Below are positions 9,473-17,800 of a stretch of DNA of 64,000 nucleotides, in pieces. Below the pieces are notes generated by a model. It saw only the letters and a list, made by a program, of their open reading frames with translations, was not told the DNA's origin and made no database searches. Location: positions 1,922,001 through 1,986,000 of the forward strand of contig NZ_CP014943.1 of assembly GCF_002077175.1 (NCBI RefSeq), written 5' to 3'. The first letter of the stretch is position 1, and every line of letters starts with the position of its first letter. This stretch comes from Colwellia sp. PAMC 21821 (GTDB taxonomy: Bacteria > Pseudomonadota > Gammaproteobacteria > Enterobacterales > Alteromonadaceae). Position numbers and translations under genes: made by a program.

Positions 9473-10861
9473 TTACTTTGATGTTGAACGATTAATCATT
9501 ATAGATTTAACGTTAACAAATTCTTTTAAACCAAAGCCACCATGTTCTCGGCCATAGCCACTATTCTTGACCCCGCCAAACGGGAGATTAGGGCGCGCCA
9601 AACCATAACCATTAATGTTAACCATACCGGTATTAAAGTGCTTCACCGCAAGTTCTATAGCGTGTTCCTCGTTTTGAGAGAAAATACCACCGCCTAAGCC
9701 ATAGCGAGAATCATTAGCAATTCTCATAGCATCTTCATCATCATTGGCCTTGATAAGCGCAGCAACTGGACCAAACAATTCGTCATCGTATGCTGGCATA
9801 TTCGGGCTCACATTTTCTAAAATAGATGCAGGATAAAAGAAGCCTTTTCCTTCAGGAATTTCACAACCACAAATTACAGTTGCACCACATTTAATAGATT
9901 CGCTCACTTGCTCGTGTAATTTTTCACGTAAATCTTTTCTTGCCATAGGCCCTAAGTCTGTATCATCTGCTTTAGGATCACCTAATTTGAGTTGCATCAT
10001 GGCTTGTTTAAAGCCCTGTTTAAATTTATCATAATTTTTTTCGGTAATGATAAAACGCTTTGCAGAAACACATGTTTCTCCGTTATTAATAACTCGCCCT
10101 TTGACACAAGCTTCTATCGCTAAGGGTATATCAGCATCGTCTAAAACCATATAAGCATCGTTGCTACCTAGTTCTAATACTGTCTTTTTACTATGTTTAG
10201 CTGCTTCTTCTGCTACTAACTTACCAATTTCATCGCTGCCAGTAAAAGTAACGCCCTTAATATCATCATGACTGATTAGCTTATTGGCTGTTTCGCCATT
10301 AATAAGCAACGACTGGTATGCATACTTTGGAAATCCGGCTTGTTCGTAAAGCGATTGAATTTTTTGTGCCATACCAAAAACGTTTGACGCATGTTTCATC
10401 ACTGTCGTGTTACCGGCAACTACATTAGTAATGCTATATCTTATTACCTGATACAGCGGAAAATTCCATGGTTGAATTCCTAAGATCACGCCTATTGGCT
10501 GATAAGTTACTAGCGCTTTCCCCTGTTCATAATCACGCTCTTCATTAGCTAAAGCTTTCTCCGCGATGCTCGCCGTATATTTGCAAATTTCAACGCAAAG
10601 CGCCACCTCTTGCTCACCTTGGGATTGAACTTTACCCATTTCGTCAACCATCAGTTGAACTAACTCTTTCTCATTATCTTTTATAACTCGTGCTAGTGAA
10701 TTAGCTAATTTTACCCTTTCTGCAACGTCGACAAGTTTCCATTTGTTGAAGCATTCGTTAGCATTTTCTACAGCTCCCTTAGCCTCGTCATGCGTCATCA
10801 AGGTATATTCTTTTATCTTTTTCTCAGTAAAAGGATTGATCGTTTCTATTGAATTACTCAT
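9473..10861 (-). CDS. NAD(P)-dependent aldehyde dehydrogenase, Sad/YneI-like succinate-semialdehyde dehydrogenase
   Basis: 462 residues, the same length as E. coli Sad (YneI), which it resembles along its whole length. It oxidises an aldehyde, probably succinate semialdehyde, to the acid. The motif PWNFPLYQVIRY is at 131-142. The general-base Glu230 lies in VLELGSNDAY, the catalytic Cys264 in NNGETCVSAKRF, and the C-terminal LPFGGVKNSGYGRE motif is present. The N-terminus SIETINPFTEK is the normal start of the family. It is monocistronic with its own terminator. No gabT-like transaminase is adjacent, so the physiological substrate is inferred from family only. Confidence 0.85.
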   Translation of the reverse strand: MSNSIETINPFTEKKIKEYTLMTHDEAKGAVENANECFNKWKLVDVAERVKLANSLARVIKDNEKELVQLMVDEMGKVQSQGEQEVALCVEICKYTASIAEKALANEERDYEQGKALVTYQPIGVILGIQPWNFPLYQVIRYSITNVVAGNTTVMKHASNVFGMAQKIQSLYEQAGFPKYAYQSLLINGETANKLISHDDIKGVTFTGSDEIGKLVAEEAAKHSKKTVLELGSNDAYMVLDDADIPLAIEACVKGRVINNGETCVSAKRFIITEKNYDKFKQGFKQAMMQLKLGDPKADDTDLGPMARKDLREKLHEQVSESIKCGATVICGCEIPEGKGFFYPASILENVSPNMPAYDDELFGPVAALIKANDDEDAMRIANDSRYGLGGGIFSQNEEHAIELAVKHFNTGMVNINGYGLARPNLPFGGVKNSGYGREHGGFGLKEFVNVKSIMINRSTSK

Positions 10862-11313
10862 TAGTTTTCTGACCTCTTATTTGCGTTTGTTAAACAAAGT
10901 ATTGCAAGGCTAAAGCCACTTTTGCATAACAGTAACTAATTGAATACATTACAAATAAATCAAACACCATTCACGTTATTATATAGTTAGATGAATAATC
11001 ATGAAAAATATTCATTATTAATTGTGAAATTTACAGGTCGGGATTTCGTAGTAGATATGAAGTAGGGCTAATGATTCTGTATTTTATAAGTTAGTTGTCC
11101 AATTGTGATTTAATCTAAAAATTTATAGCGCTTGTTGTCATCAAATTAAATTGACTATTATTTAAATTTTTAAACATGAGCATCAGTTCAAACGTTAGCC
11201 CTTGATATAATTAACGCGCACAGAAGTTCGCGTTAATTATATATTTTCATTTCAATTAAGGTTTAACGTGATATTTATATGTATCAATTAACAAGAACTC
11301 AAGCTTTAAACTA
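10862..11313. other. Intergenic stretch, 452 bp
   Basis: AT-rich, holding the dehydrogenase promoter on its left and a perfect 14-bp inverted repeat at 11205-11242 on its right. No credible ORF. Confidence 0.5.
11205..11242. repeat. Perfect 14-bp inverted repeat with 10-nt loop
   Basis: ATATAATTAACGCG (11205-11218) and CGCGTTAATTATAT (11229-11242). It is about 70 bp downstream of the NmrA-like gene. The minus strand lacks a U-run after the stem, so it is not a standard terminator for that gene; the plus strand has only a weak T-rich tail. Confidence 0.7.
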
Positions 11314-11949
11314 TTATTTGAATGTCTCACTAATGTTTTTACTCCCATTAAAGAGCTCAGTTAAAGTGTTTTCTTTAGACGGATTATTAACAATAAATAA
11401 CAGTGCTTTCGCTACGTCTTCACGTGTTACTGTAGCATCGCCTTTTTGTGCGGGCCTTTCTGTTGTGAATTTACCTTTAGCATCATCATTGGTTAATGTG
11501 CCAGGGCGAACAATGGAGTAATGTAGCCCACTGCGCATCAAATGTTCATCAGCCACATGTTTGGCAATTAAGTAAGGCTGTATACTTTCAGGTCCTGTTG
11601 ACGGTGCGTCAGCGCCTATTGAACTAACCAATATAAAGTGCTTCACCGCATTTTCTTTTGCATAATCTGCTGATCGGCAAGCCGCCCATAAATCGATCAA
11701 TATCGTTTTATCTGCCCCTGTTTCACCACCGGATCCAGCAACAAATACTACATTGGTACACTGCTTAAAAGCGTGCCCGAAATTCCCAGTAAGATCAGCT
11801 TCAATAACATGTAAATTTTTATCTGTGATATCTGATAATTTACTTTTATCACGAACAAGCGCAACCACATCATTACCATCATTTAGCATAAGTTGAGTAA
11901 GTTTTTTTCCAATTTGACCACTTGCACCAATAATTAATGTTTTTTTCAT
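11314..11949 (-). CDS. NAD(P)-binding protein, NmrA/SDR-like (YwnB/YhfK type)
   Basis: 211 residues from the ATG at 11949, which follows SD AAGGAAA; the longer frame to 11991 has no family-like N-terminus. It begins MKKTLIIGASGQIGKKLTQL, a Rossmann beta strand with the GxxGxxG dinucleotide loop. VRDKSKL follows and could set NADP preference. The segments FILVSSIGAD and YSIVRPGTL correspond to the active-site region of atypical SDRs, where a Tyr-Lys pair is usually lacking. Likely a redox sensor or a reductase of unknown substrate. Confidence 0.82.
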   Translation of the reverse strand: MKKTLIIGASGQIGKKLTQLMLNDGNDVVALVRDKSKLSDITDKNLHVIEADLTGNFGHAFKQCTNVVFVAGSGGETGADKTILIDLWAACRSADYAKENAVKHFILVSSIGADAPSTGPESIQPYLIAKHVADEHLMRSGLHYSIVRPGTLTNDDAKGKFTTERPAQKGDATVTREDVAKALLFIVNNPSKENTLTELFNGSKNISETFK

Positions 11950-12024
11950 TTTATTTCCTTGCGTTATGTATCTACGACATCTATTTACCACTTAAATTTA
12001 AATAACGTCGTGATTTAATAAAAC

Positions 12025-12447
12025 TTAATAATGCATTAACCTTAGTCCAATCAATACCAACATAATTACATTGGCAATGACACCCATTAAGAAGAAGTAA
12101 CTGCGAGGGCTCGGATTTTTTTCGGTTGCAATAGCATAGTACAACACCATATGGATAATTCTCGAGGCAACATAAACCCATACGCATATCGCAAAAATGG
12201 GGCTTTGAAAGTTAAGAACAAAGGCGAAAAGCACGGTACTTACGAATAGTGTACTGTTCTCTAGTGTGTTGTGATATGTACGATGGGCTCTAAATATAAA
12301 GCTATCGTGAGATAAGTTTTCGTCCATTTTCCCAGGGATGGCATTTGGTTGCTTTGCCTTGCTATAGGTAGCCACCGCCCACTGAACAAGCACCATCACT
12401 AAGTATAGGTAAAACCCCAAATATGCCGAATTACTCACTGCAATCAT
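12025..12447 (-). CDS. MAPEG family membrane protein
   Basis: 140 residues with four hydrophobic helices. RAHRTYHNTLENSTLFV is the conserved loop of the MAPEG family (membrane-associated eicosanoid/glutathione metabolism proteins), in which Arg, Asn and Glu are typical. SD AAGGAAAG precedes the ATG. Bacterial members are usually of unknown substrate; glutathione-dependent activity is possible but not shown. It lies upstream of the NmrA-like gene on the same strand with a 75-bp gap, so co-transcription is possible. Confidence 0.85.
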   Translation of the reverse strand: MIAVSNSAYLGFYLYLVMVLVQWAVATYSKAKQPNAIPGKMDENLSHDSFIFRAHRTYHNTLENSTLFVSTVLFAFVLNFQSPIFAICVWVYVASRIIHMVLYYAIATEKNPSPRSYFFLMGVIANVIMLVLIGLRLMHY

Positions 12448-12927
12448 TATCTTTCCTTATTATCTATTTGTGAATATTAAAAAGCAATTATCATACCGAA
12501 CATAACTAACTGATATTAACATATATATAGTTCTATCATTATTAATGTCATATAGAAAATACAATCACAGTTGTAAAAAATACTTGCATACTTTGGTACA
12601 AATAATTACTCCTTAAACTCCAATTTTCTATCTTAGACTTTCAATATAATTCAAGTAAGGACCCTATTTATAAGCACCATGTTATTCTACAAAATTAATT
12701 ATTATGCTAGGTAAGCAGTAAAATTTGGAATAATAGTTATCAAATTAACGATAACATTGATTATAGTCGGTTAGGTATTCTAAAAGCAGTCGTACAATCT
12801 AAGCTATCTATTTTATGCTGGGAATGGAACTCTCATCGTTTACTCAATGAATAAAATTTGTTCAACAGTTAGCAATAAAAAAAGGCCTGTAAGGCCTTTT
12901 TATTTTTTAAAACTGACTAGCTAATAA
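12448..12927. other. Intergenic stretch, 480 bp
   Basis: Contains the MAPEG promoter region and, at its right end, the terminator of the second lipoprotein gene. A 48-codon open frame ending at 12852 has no ATG and no SD and is not called. Nothing else recognised. Confidence 0.45.
12877..12908. terminator. Bidirectional-looking terminator after lipoprotein copy 2
   Basis: AAAAAGGCC-TGTA-type hairpin with GGCCTTTTT and A/T runs on both sides. It is 20 bp downstream of the minus-strand lipoprotein gene. Confidence 0.85.
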
Positions 12928-13176
12928 CTAACAATCAGTGTCTTTAGCATTTACGCCTTCTTTTGCGTCTTCACAAGCATCTTCAATGGCATTACCAGCA
13001 TCCGTTGCCATGTCACCGACTTTATCGCCTGCGTCTTCAACGGCGTTACCAGCGTCATGTACCATTTTATCTACTTTTTCACCGGCTGTTTCAGCTTTGT
13101 CGTCACTACATGCAGCTAATCCAAATACTGCTACGAATGTGATAAGTGTTGTTGATAATTTTTTAATAAAAGTCAT
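12928..13176 (-). CDS. Small lipoprotein with 11/7-residue helix repeats (copy 2)
   Basis: 82 residues from the ATG at 13176; the longer frame to 13218 is rejected because it lacks an SD and puts 14 residues before the signal peptide. Lipobox LAAC (Cys23). The repeats alternate strictly: AGEKVDKMVHD (11), AGNAVED (7), AGDKVGDMATD (11), AGNAIED (7), then ACEDAKEGVNAKDTDC. It is thus a shortened paralogue of the protein at 7830-8285, sharing the signal peptide and the two-Cys tail. Its SD AGGGAAA overlaps the stop codon of the upstream DUF1328 gene, which suggests translational coupling. Function unknown. Confidence 0.82.
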   Translation of the reverse strand: MTFIKKLSTTLITFVAVFGLAACSDDKAETAGEKVDKMVHDAGNAVEDAGDKVGDMATDAGNAIEDACEDAKEGVNAKDTDC

Positions 13177-13186
13177 ATTTATTTCC

Positions 13187-13363
13187 CTAAATTTTTGGTG
13201 ATTTACCACGAATGGCATTGGCGATTAATGAGATAACCAACAACACAACGAAGATGAAAAATATAATTTTGGCAATACCTGCTGCTGCTCCTGCTATACC
13301 ACCAAAACCAAATATCGCTGCAATGATCGCAACGACTAAAAATGTAAGTGCCCAGTTCAACAT
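13187..13363 (-). CDS. DUF1328 (YtjA-type) small membrane protein (copy 2)
   Basis: 58 residues, starting [20 protein letters not shown] and ending AIRGKSPKI. It is nearly identical to copy 1 at 8301-8471 apart from conservative changes and a two-residue extension. SD GGAGAA precedes the ATG. The stop TAG (13187-13189) is followed 10 bp later by the lipoprotein ATG. Two membrane helices with a Gly/Ala turn; role unknown. Confidence 0.82.
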   Translation of the reverse strand: MLNWALTFLVVAIIAAIFGFGGIAGAAAGIAKIIFFIFVVLLVISLIANAIRGKSPKI

Positions 13364-13512
13364 AGTATTCTCCTTTGATTTGTTTAGTTACAAACTACCA
13401 CTAACTTAATGCTTTATTCGTGCCAACTATATAAAAAATATAAGTCATTGATAAAAATGAAATATAATTAATACCACGTCATTAATACATAATGCAATTT
13501 TTAGTTCATTGA

Positions 13513-13535
13513 AATATTTACAGACTAAGTCTGTA
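13513..13535. promoter_or_regulatory. Palindromic upstream element of cassette copy 2, possible operator
   Basis: TACAGACTAAGTCTGTA at 13519-13535 is a perfect 8-1-8 inverted repeat. It overlaps the 17-bp block AATATTTACAGACTAAG (13513-13529), also found upstream of copy 1. Both blocks start 150 bp upstream of the respective ATG. A dimeric regulator site is the simplest reading; the protein is unknown. Confidence 0.55.
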
Positions 13536-13692
13536 TAACTTTCAGCAAAGAACAGTCACAAATGAACATCACAGAAAGATATTAAACAATTGAACTTATA
13601 AGTTCTTTTAGACAATATTAGCCAACTATCGAAATAAAAGTAAACTTAAACTAATATCTATATTACTTGATCTCAAGCTATTTGAAATTTTC

Positions 13693-13722
13693 AAAAAGAA
13701 CGCTCAATTGAGCGTTCTTTTT
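13693..13722. terminator. Perfect 15-bp palindrome, likely terminator
   Basis: AAAAAGAACGCTCAA (13693-13707) followed directly by TTGAGCGTTCTTTTT. It gives U-runs in both directions and most likely ends the minus-strand membrane protein gene about 180 bp to the right. Confidence 0.7.
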
Positions 13723-13899
13723 GTCAACACAGATACTACTTCAAAACCTGGTCAGTACTTATCTCAATTTACACTGTGAACAGCATCATTTTCTATCTTC
13801 CTTATTATCAAACACGATAATAACTTCAACTTTATCATCGGTCTTGAATTTTTTTTCTAATAGCTTTTACTACTGAAAACAAAAAAATGTCTGGTTAAT

Positions 13900-14688
13900 T
13901 TAATTCTCTGAGCCAACAAGTTTGAATTTAATACCATCTGCAACATATGCAAAATAAGACAAAAAGCCAATCCAGAGTAAGGTTGTACCCAGCATTTCTA
14001 AGAACTCTTCTACTACTTTAAATGTATGTGATACAAAATAGGCGCGCTCTATTTCAAAGTAGTCTTGAACTAATTTGTAGTAAGTGTCTACTTCATCTAG
14101 GCCTTCAACAAAATCAAGACTTTGAGCTACTATCCAACAACCAAACCCTAAAAAAAGATATCTAAACAGGTTTAATTTCCAAAACTCCATCCATAAAAAT
14201 AAGGCTATAGCTAAACCGCACAATGCGAATATAGGGGCAATAAAGGTATGCCAAGAAAAAGAAGGGTTTTGCAATAAAAGGCCTACCACGTCGCCTTGCT
14301 CGCTATTACCACTTTTGGCCATTCGTTCTAATACACCACCCAACTTTTCATGGATTGCAGCAAAATCATCTATACCGATGAAGAGAAAAAACAAACCGAT
14401 CAATATCCAGCCGCAAGTTTTAAAGGTAGAAATATGACGTTTTTGAACTGCAGCGATTAATAATACTGTTACTCCTAACAGTTGCGCTTGAATAGACGAA
14501 AACCAAGTAGGAATAGAATTTTCTCTAGCAACATTCCATATACGACGAAATTGTTTGTCACCCAAGACATCCATATAATTAAAAATATAGTCTAAAGCGA
14601 CCAGGGTAAATTCAGAAAACAGACAAAACGTAAAAACAATTTTAATCCATTTTTGCATATTTATTTCTTTGATATTATCTTCGGTCAT
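13900..14688 (-). CDS. Multi-pass membrane protein of unknown function
   Basis: 262 residues with about six hydrophobic helices. I do not recognise the family with confidence. Polar residues stand out inside or next to helices: GIDDFAAIHEKLGG (about 105-118), SLDFVEGLDEVD and HTFKVVEEFLEMLG. This spaced Asp/His/Glu set could bind a metal, as in hydrolases such as the alkaline ceramidase-like superfamily, but that is speculation. The start is uncertain: an in-frame ATG at 14658 (MQKWIKIVF) would begin right at the first helix. It stands alone between the cassette and the giant secreted-protein gene. Confidence 0.65.
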   Translation of the reverse strand: MTEDNIKEINMQKWIKIVFTFCLFSEFTLVALDYIFNYMDVLGDKQFRRIWNVARENSIPTWFSSIQAQLLGVTVLLIAAVQKRHISTFKTCGWILIGLFFLFIGIDDFAAIHEKLGGVLERMAKSGNSEQGDVVGLLLQNPSFSWHTFIAPIFALCGLAIALFLWMEFWKLNLFRYLFLGFGCWIVAQSLDFVEGLDEVDTYYKLVQDYFEIERAYFVSHTFKVVEEFLEMLGTTLLWIGFLSYFAYVADGIKFKLVGSEN

Positions 14689-14790
14689 GATCTCTGTCAG
14701 CCCTTAATTGTTATAAAAATACAAGCCATCAAGTGTCGATTGATTGTAATCTAAGTTCTTCTTTTGTCAAATAAAACACTTATAAAACAA

Positions 14791-14822
14791 AAAAAAAGAG
14801 TACTCATTTGAGCACTCTTTTT
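14791..14822 (-). terminator. Terminator of giant repeat-protein gene
   Basis: Hairpin AAAGAGTACTCA-TT-TGAGCACTCTTT; the one mismatch becomes a G-U pair on the minus strand. An A-run on the left gives the U-tail. It is 55 bp downstream of the stop. Confidence 0.8.
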
Positions 14823-14876
14823 ACAACCAAAAAACAACTTTAATACTTCAGATGTTTTTCATCTGTTGCTTATTAT

Positions 14877-17800
14877 TTACTTAACGCTTGTACCTACAAC
14901 CACTCCGGTATTAGGTAATTTACAGCTAAATGAACCCTTAGTACCGCTCATGCCGTTTAATAACCAGCTATTGTTTAGGTTAGATTTATTATCATCTTTG
15001 CTGTTTGATGAACTGTCATCATCATCTTTAGATGAACTGTCATCATCATCTTTAGATGAACTGTCGTCATCATCTTTAGATGAACTGTCGTCATCATCTT
15101 TAGATGAACTGTCGTCATCATCTTTAGATGAACTGTCGTCATCATCTTTTGATGAACTATCGTCGTCATCTTTAGATGAACTGTCGTCGTCATCATTGTT
15201 CACTTTACAACTATCAACATCAGCTTTAGATGAACTGTCGTCATCATCTTTTGATGAACTATCGTCGTCATCTTTTGATGAACTATCGTCATCATCTTTT
15301 GATGAACTATCGTCGTCATCTTTTGATGAACTGTCGTCATCATCTTTTGATGAACTATCGTCGTCATCTTTAGATGAACTGTCGTCGTCATCTTTTGATG
15401 AACTGTCGTCGTCATCTAAGTTAACGTCACAACTTTCTACTTCATCTGGTTCGCTTTCGCCTTTGTTATTACCTTGTGGTGTACCACAATCGTCAGAGCC
15501 ATTCATCGACTCATCTGAACACGATAAGTGAAACTCTGAAGTACCAGAAGTACCACCGCTAAGTGTAACGACAAAGTTATTGCCGTAAGCATCTCGGTCA
15601 ACTGTGAAGTTGATCAAATTACCTTTCTGCAAGTTTTCAAAAACTTGACCTGCAGCTGTCGTTACCGTTGTGCCATTTTCACCATTCCAAACCATTGATA
15701 ATTCGGTTAATGGCTTTATGTCACTACAACTAACAACTTGGCCTGGCAATGTTGGTGTTTCACGTACTTCTACCGTTAAAGGTACAGTATCTTGAGCACT
15801 ACAAGCTATGCCAGAAGGCATAAGGTTACCGGTTACCATTAACGTGTTGTTAAATACATTATCTACACCAGGTAAAACAAACTGAGTTCGAGTTAATTCA
15901 GCACTTCCACCTTGGGCTGCTAGATCAAGCTTTCCTAAAGGTCCAAAGCTATCTGATGCATCATCAACAAAACGTTCAGTACTGTTGTTTACAATGGTGT
16001 AGTTATACAGCATTTCAACACCAGCAGAGATCGATTGACCACTTTTGGTATCCATGGCAACTAAGTCAACTGCACCATACTGGTCACCTAAACTTAACGG
16101 TAATGAACATGAAGTATGCATAGCTACTTTTTGTACTAAGTTACCCGTAGCGCTAAAGATTTCAATAATGGTATTTGAATCAAAATCGTTTTCATTAGCT
16201 GCTGCAGACGTTGCAGTAACAACATCACCGATAGTTACGTTGGCCTGAACAGTATCAAGGAATACTTTAGCCTTGCTACCTGTTTTACCGTTGCTAACTT
16301 TGATACGAACGTTGTCACCGGCTGTACCACCGACGATACATTCAGCTTTACCACCTTGTGTATTGCTAATAACACAATCACCACCAAGGTAACGTAAACT
16401 CACGTTAACAGGCTTGCTATCACAAGAAGCATTAGTTGGCATTTCGTAAGCACAAGTTTCTGCAGTCGCGATAGGGTTTGTTGGTGAGTTACATACTAAC
16501 GCAACACCATTTTCACCCGCTAAACCGTCCAGTAACCAGCTATTTAAAAGACCTGCTTCATTATTTTTACTATTACCTTGCGGCGCACCACAGTCTTCAG
16601 GGCCATTCATACCAGAATCAGAACATGACATATGAAAACGTGAAGTACCTAAGCTATCACCGTTAGCGTTGAAAACTTCCCAATCAATGTCATTACCAGC
16701 ACCGGCAAAGCCGCTAATAGTAACCACATCGCCATTATTAATATTACTACGGGTCGTTAATTCTGAATCATCAGTTTTTCCGTAATAAGCAACAATGTTT
16801 ACGTTATCTTGACCATCCCAAACCATTGATAATGTGTCTAGTGGCTTAGCGTCACTACAAACAAAGTTAACAGGTTGAAGTGTTGGTATGATTGCACAAG
16901 TAGCATTAATATCTAAGCTACACTGCGCTAGAGGAGCAACAAAACCTGCATCTACATCTATATTTTGCTCACCAGATCCTAGCGTGATACAACTTGTTGT
17001 ACCCATATCACCGTCAAAGTTCTCTGCATCACTGTCTATGGTTTCATCAATACCTACATTAGCATTAGTAAAACTTAAACCTGATGGAGCAGTAAATTTA
17101 ACTCTATAATTGCCTGGGACTAAATCAGTAAAATTGTACATACCTGTTGAATTGGTATAAACAGACGTTACTTCATTACCAAAGATATTAAAGACAGTGT
17201 TGTTGCTGCAGTCAAATAACTCAACCATTACAGCATCTAAACCATTTTCGTTGTTTAGAACACCATTGCCATCGCTATCAAGCCATACTTGGTCACCCAA
17301 ACTAGCCGGTAAATAAGCGCCTGCATCCAATGTAAGATTTTGGTCGCGTACACCTAAGTCGATACACTCACTAGCACCAGTATTTGGGTTAGCATCACTA
17401 TCTACTTCAGTGTTCATACCGGTAAAACGTGGACTAACTATGTATCCTGCTTGAGTCAAATAAGCTATATCAAATTGAACCGCATAGCTTCCCGCAGAAA
17501 GACCTTCAAAGAAGTACAAGCCACTCGCGTTGGTATTAGTAGTCATACCGGTTGAAGTCAATATGTTGTTTGCATCACACATCATCAGTTCAACAGGTAC
17601 ACCTGCTATACCATTGCCTAATTCGTTAATATCTTGAATACCGTTGGCATTAGTATCATTCCAAACTAAGTCGCCAATACGTGATTCATTAACTGAACGT
17701 ATGCCAGCATCAATATTCGTGTTGTTTTCACCTGAGGCTAAAGTAATACAACGTGTTGTACCCATAGTGCCATCTTGGTTGAAGTGTTCTGCATCACTAT

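Larger units (their letters stand above)
13364..13899. other. Intergenic stretch, 536 bp
   Basis: Holds the promoter region of cassette copy 2, including the perfect palindrome at 13519-13535, and a terminator palindrome at 13693-13722. No credible ORF. Confidence 0.5.

Noticed and set aside
12711..12854. A 48-codon plus-strand frame ending SHRLLNE
   Set aside because: No ATG, no SD and no recognised similarity; such a length occurs by chance in this sequence. Could be a gene remnant, but unsupported.
14877..14925. LPNTG near the C-terminus of the giant protein as a sortase signal
   Set aside because: LPNTG is followed by only VVVGTSVK, with no full membrane helix or basic tail, and sortase anchoring is not usual in this group.
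15004..15415. CRISPR-like regular repeats
   Set aside because: Repeats are contiguous 24-bp coding units without spacers and no cas genes are present.
14866..15531. Plus-strand open frame rich in SSSLDEL repeats
   Set aside because: It is the antisense of the DDDDSSSK array; the 24-bp repeat keeps several frames open by itself, and there is no independent coding signal.
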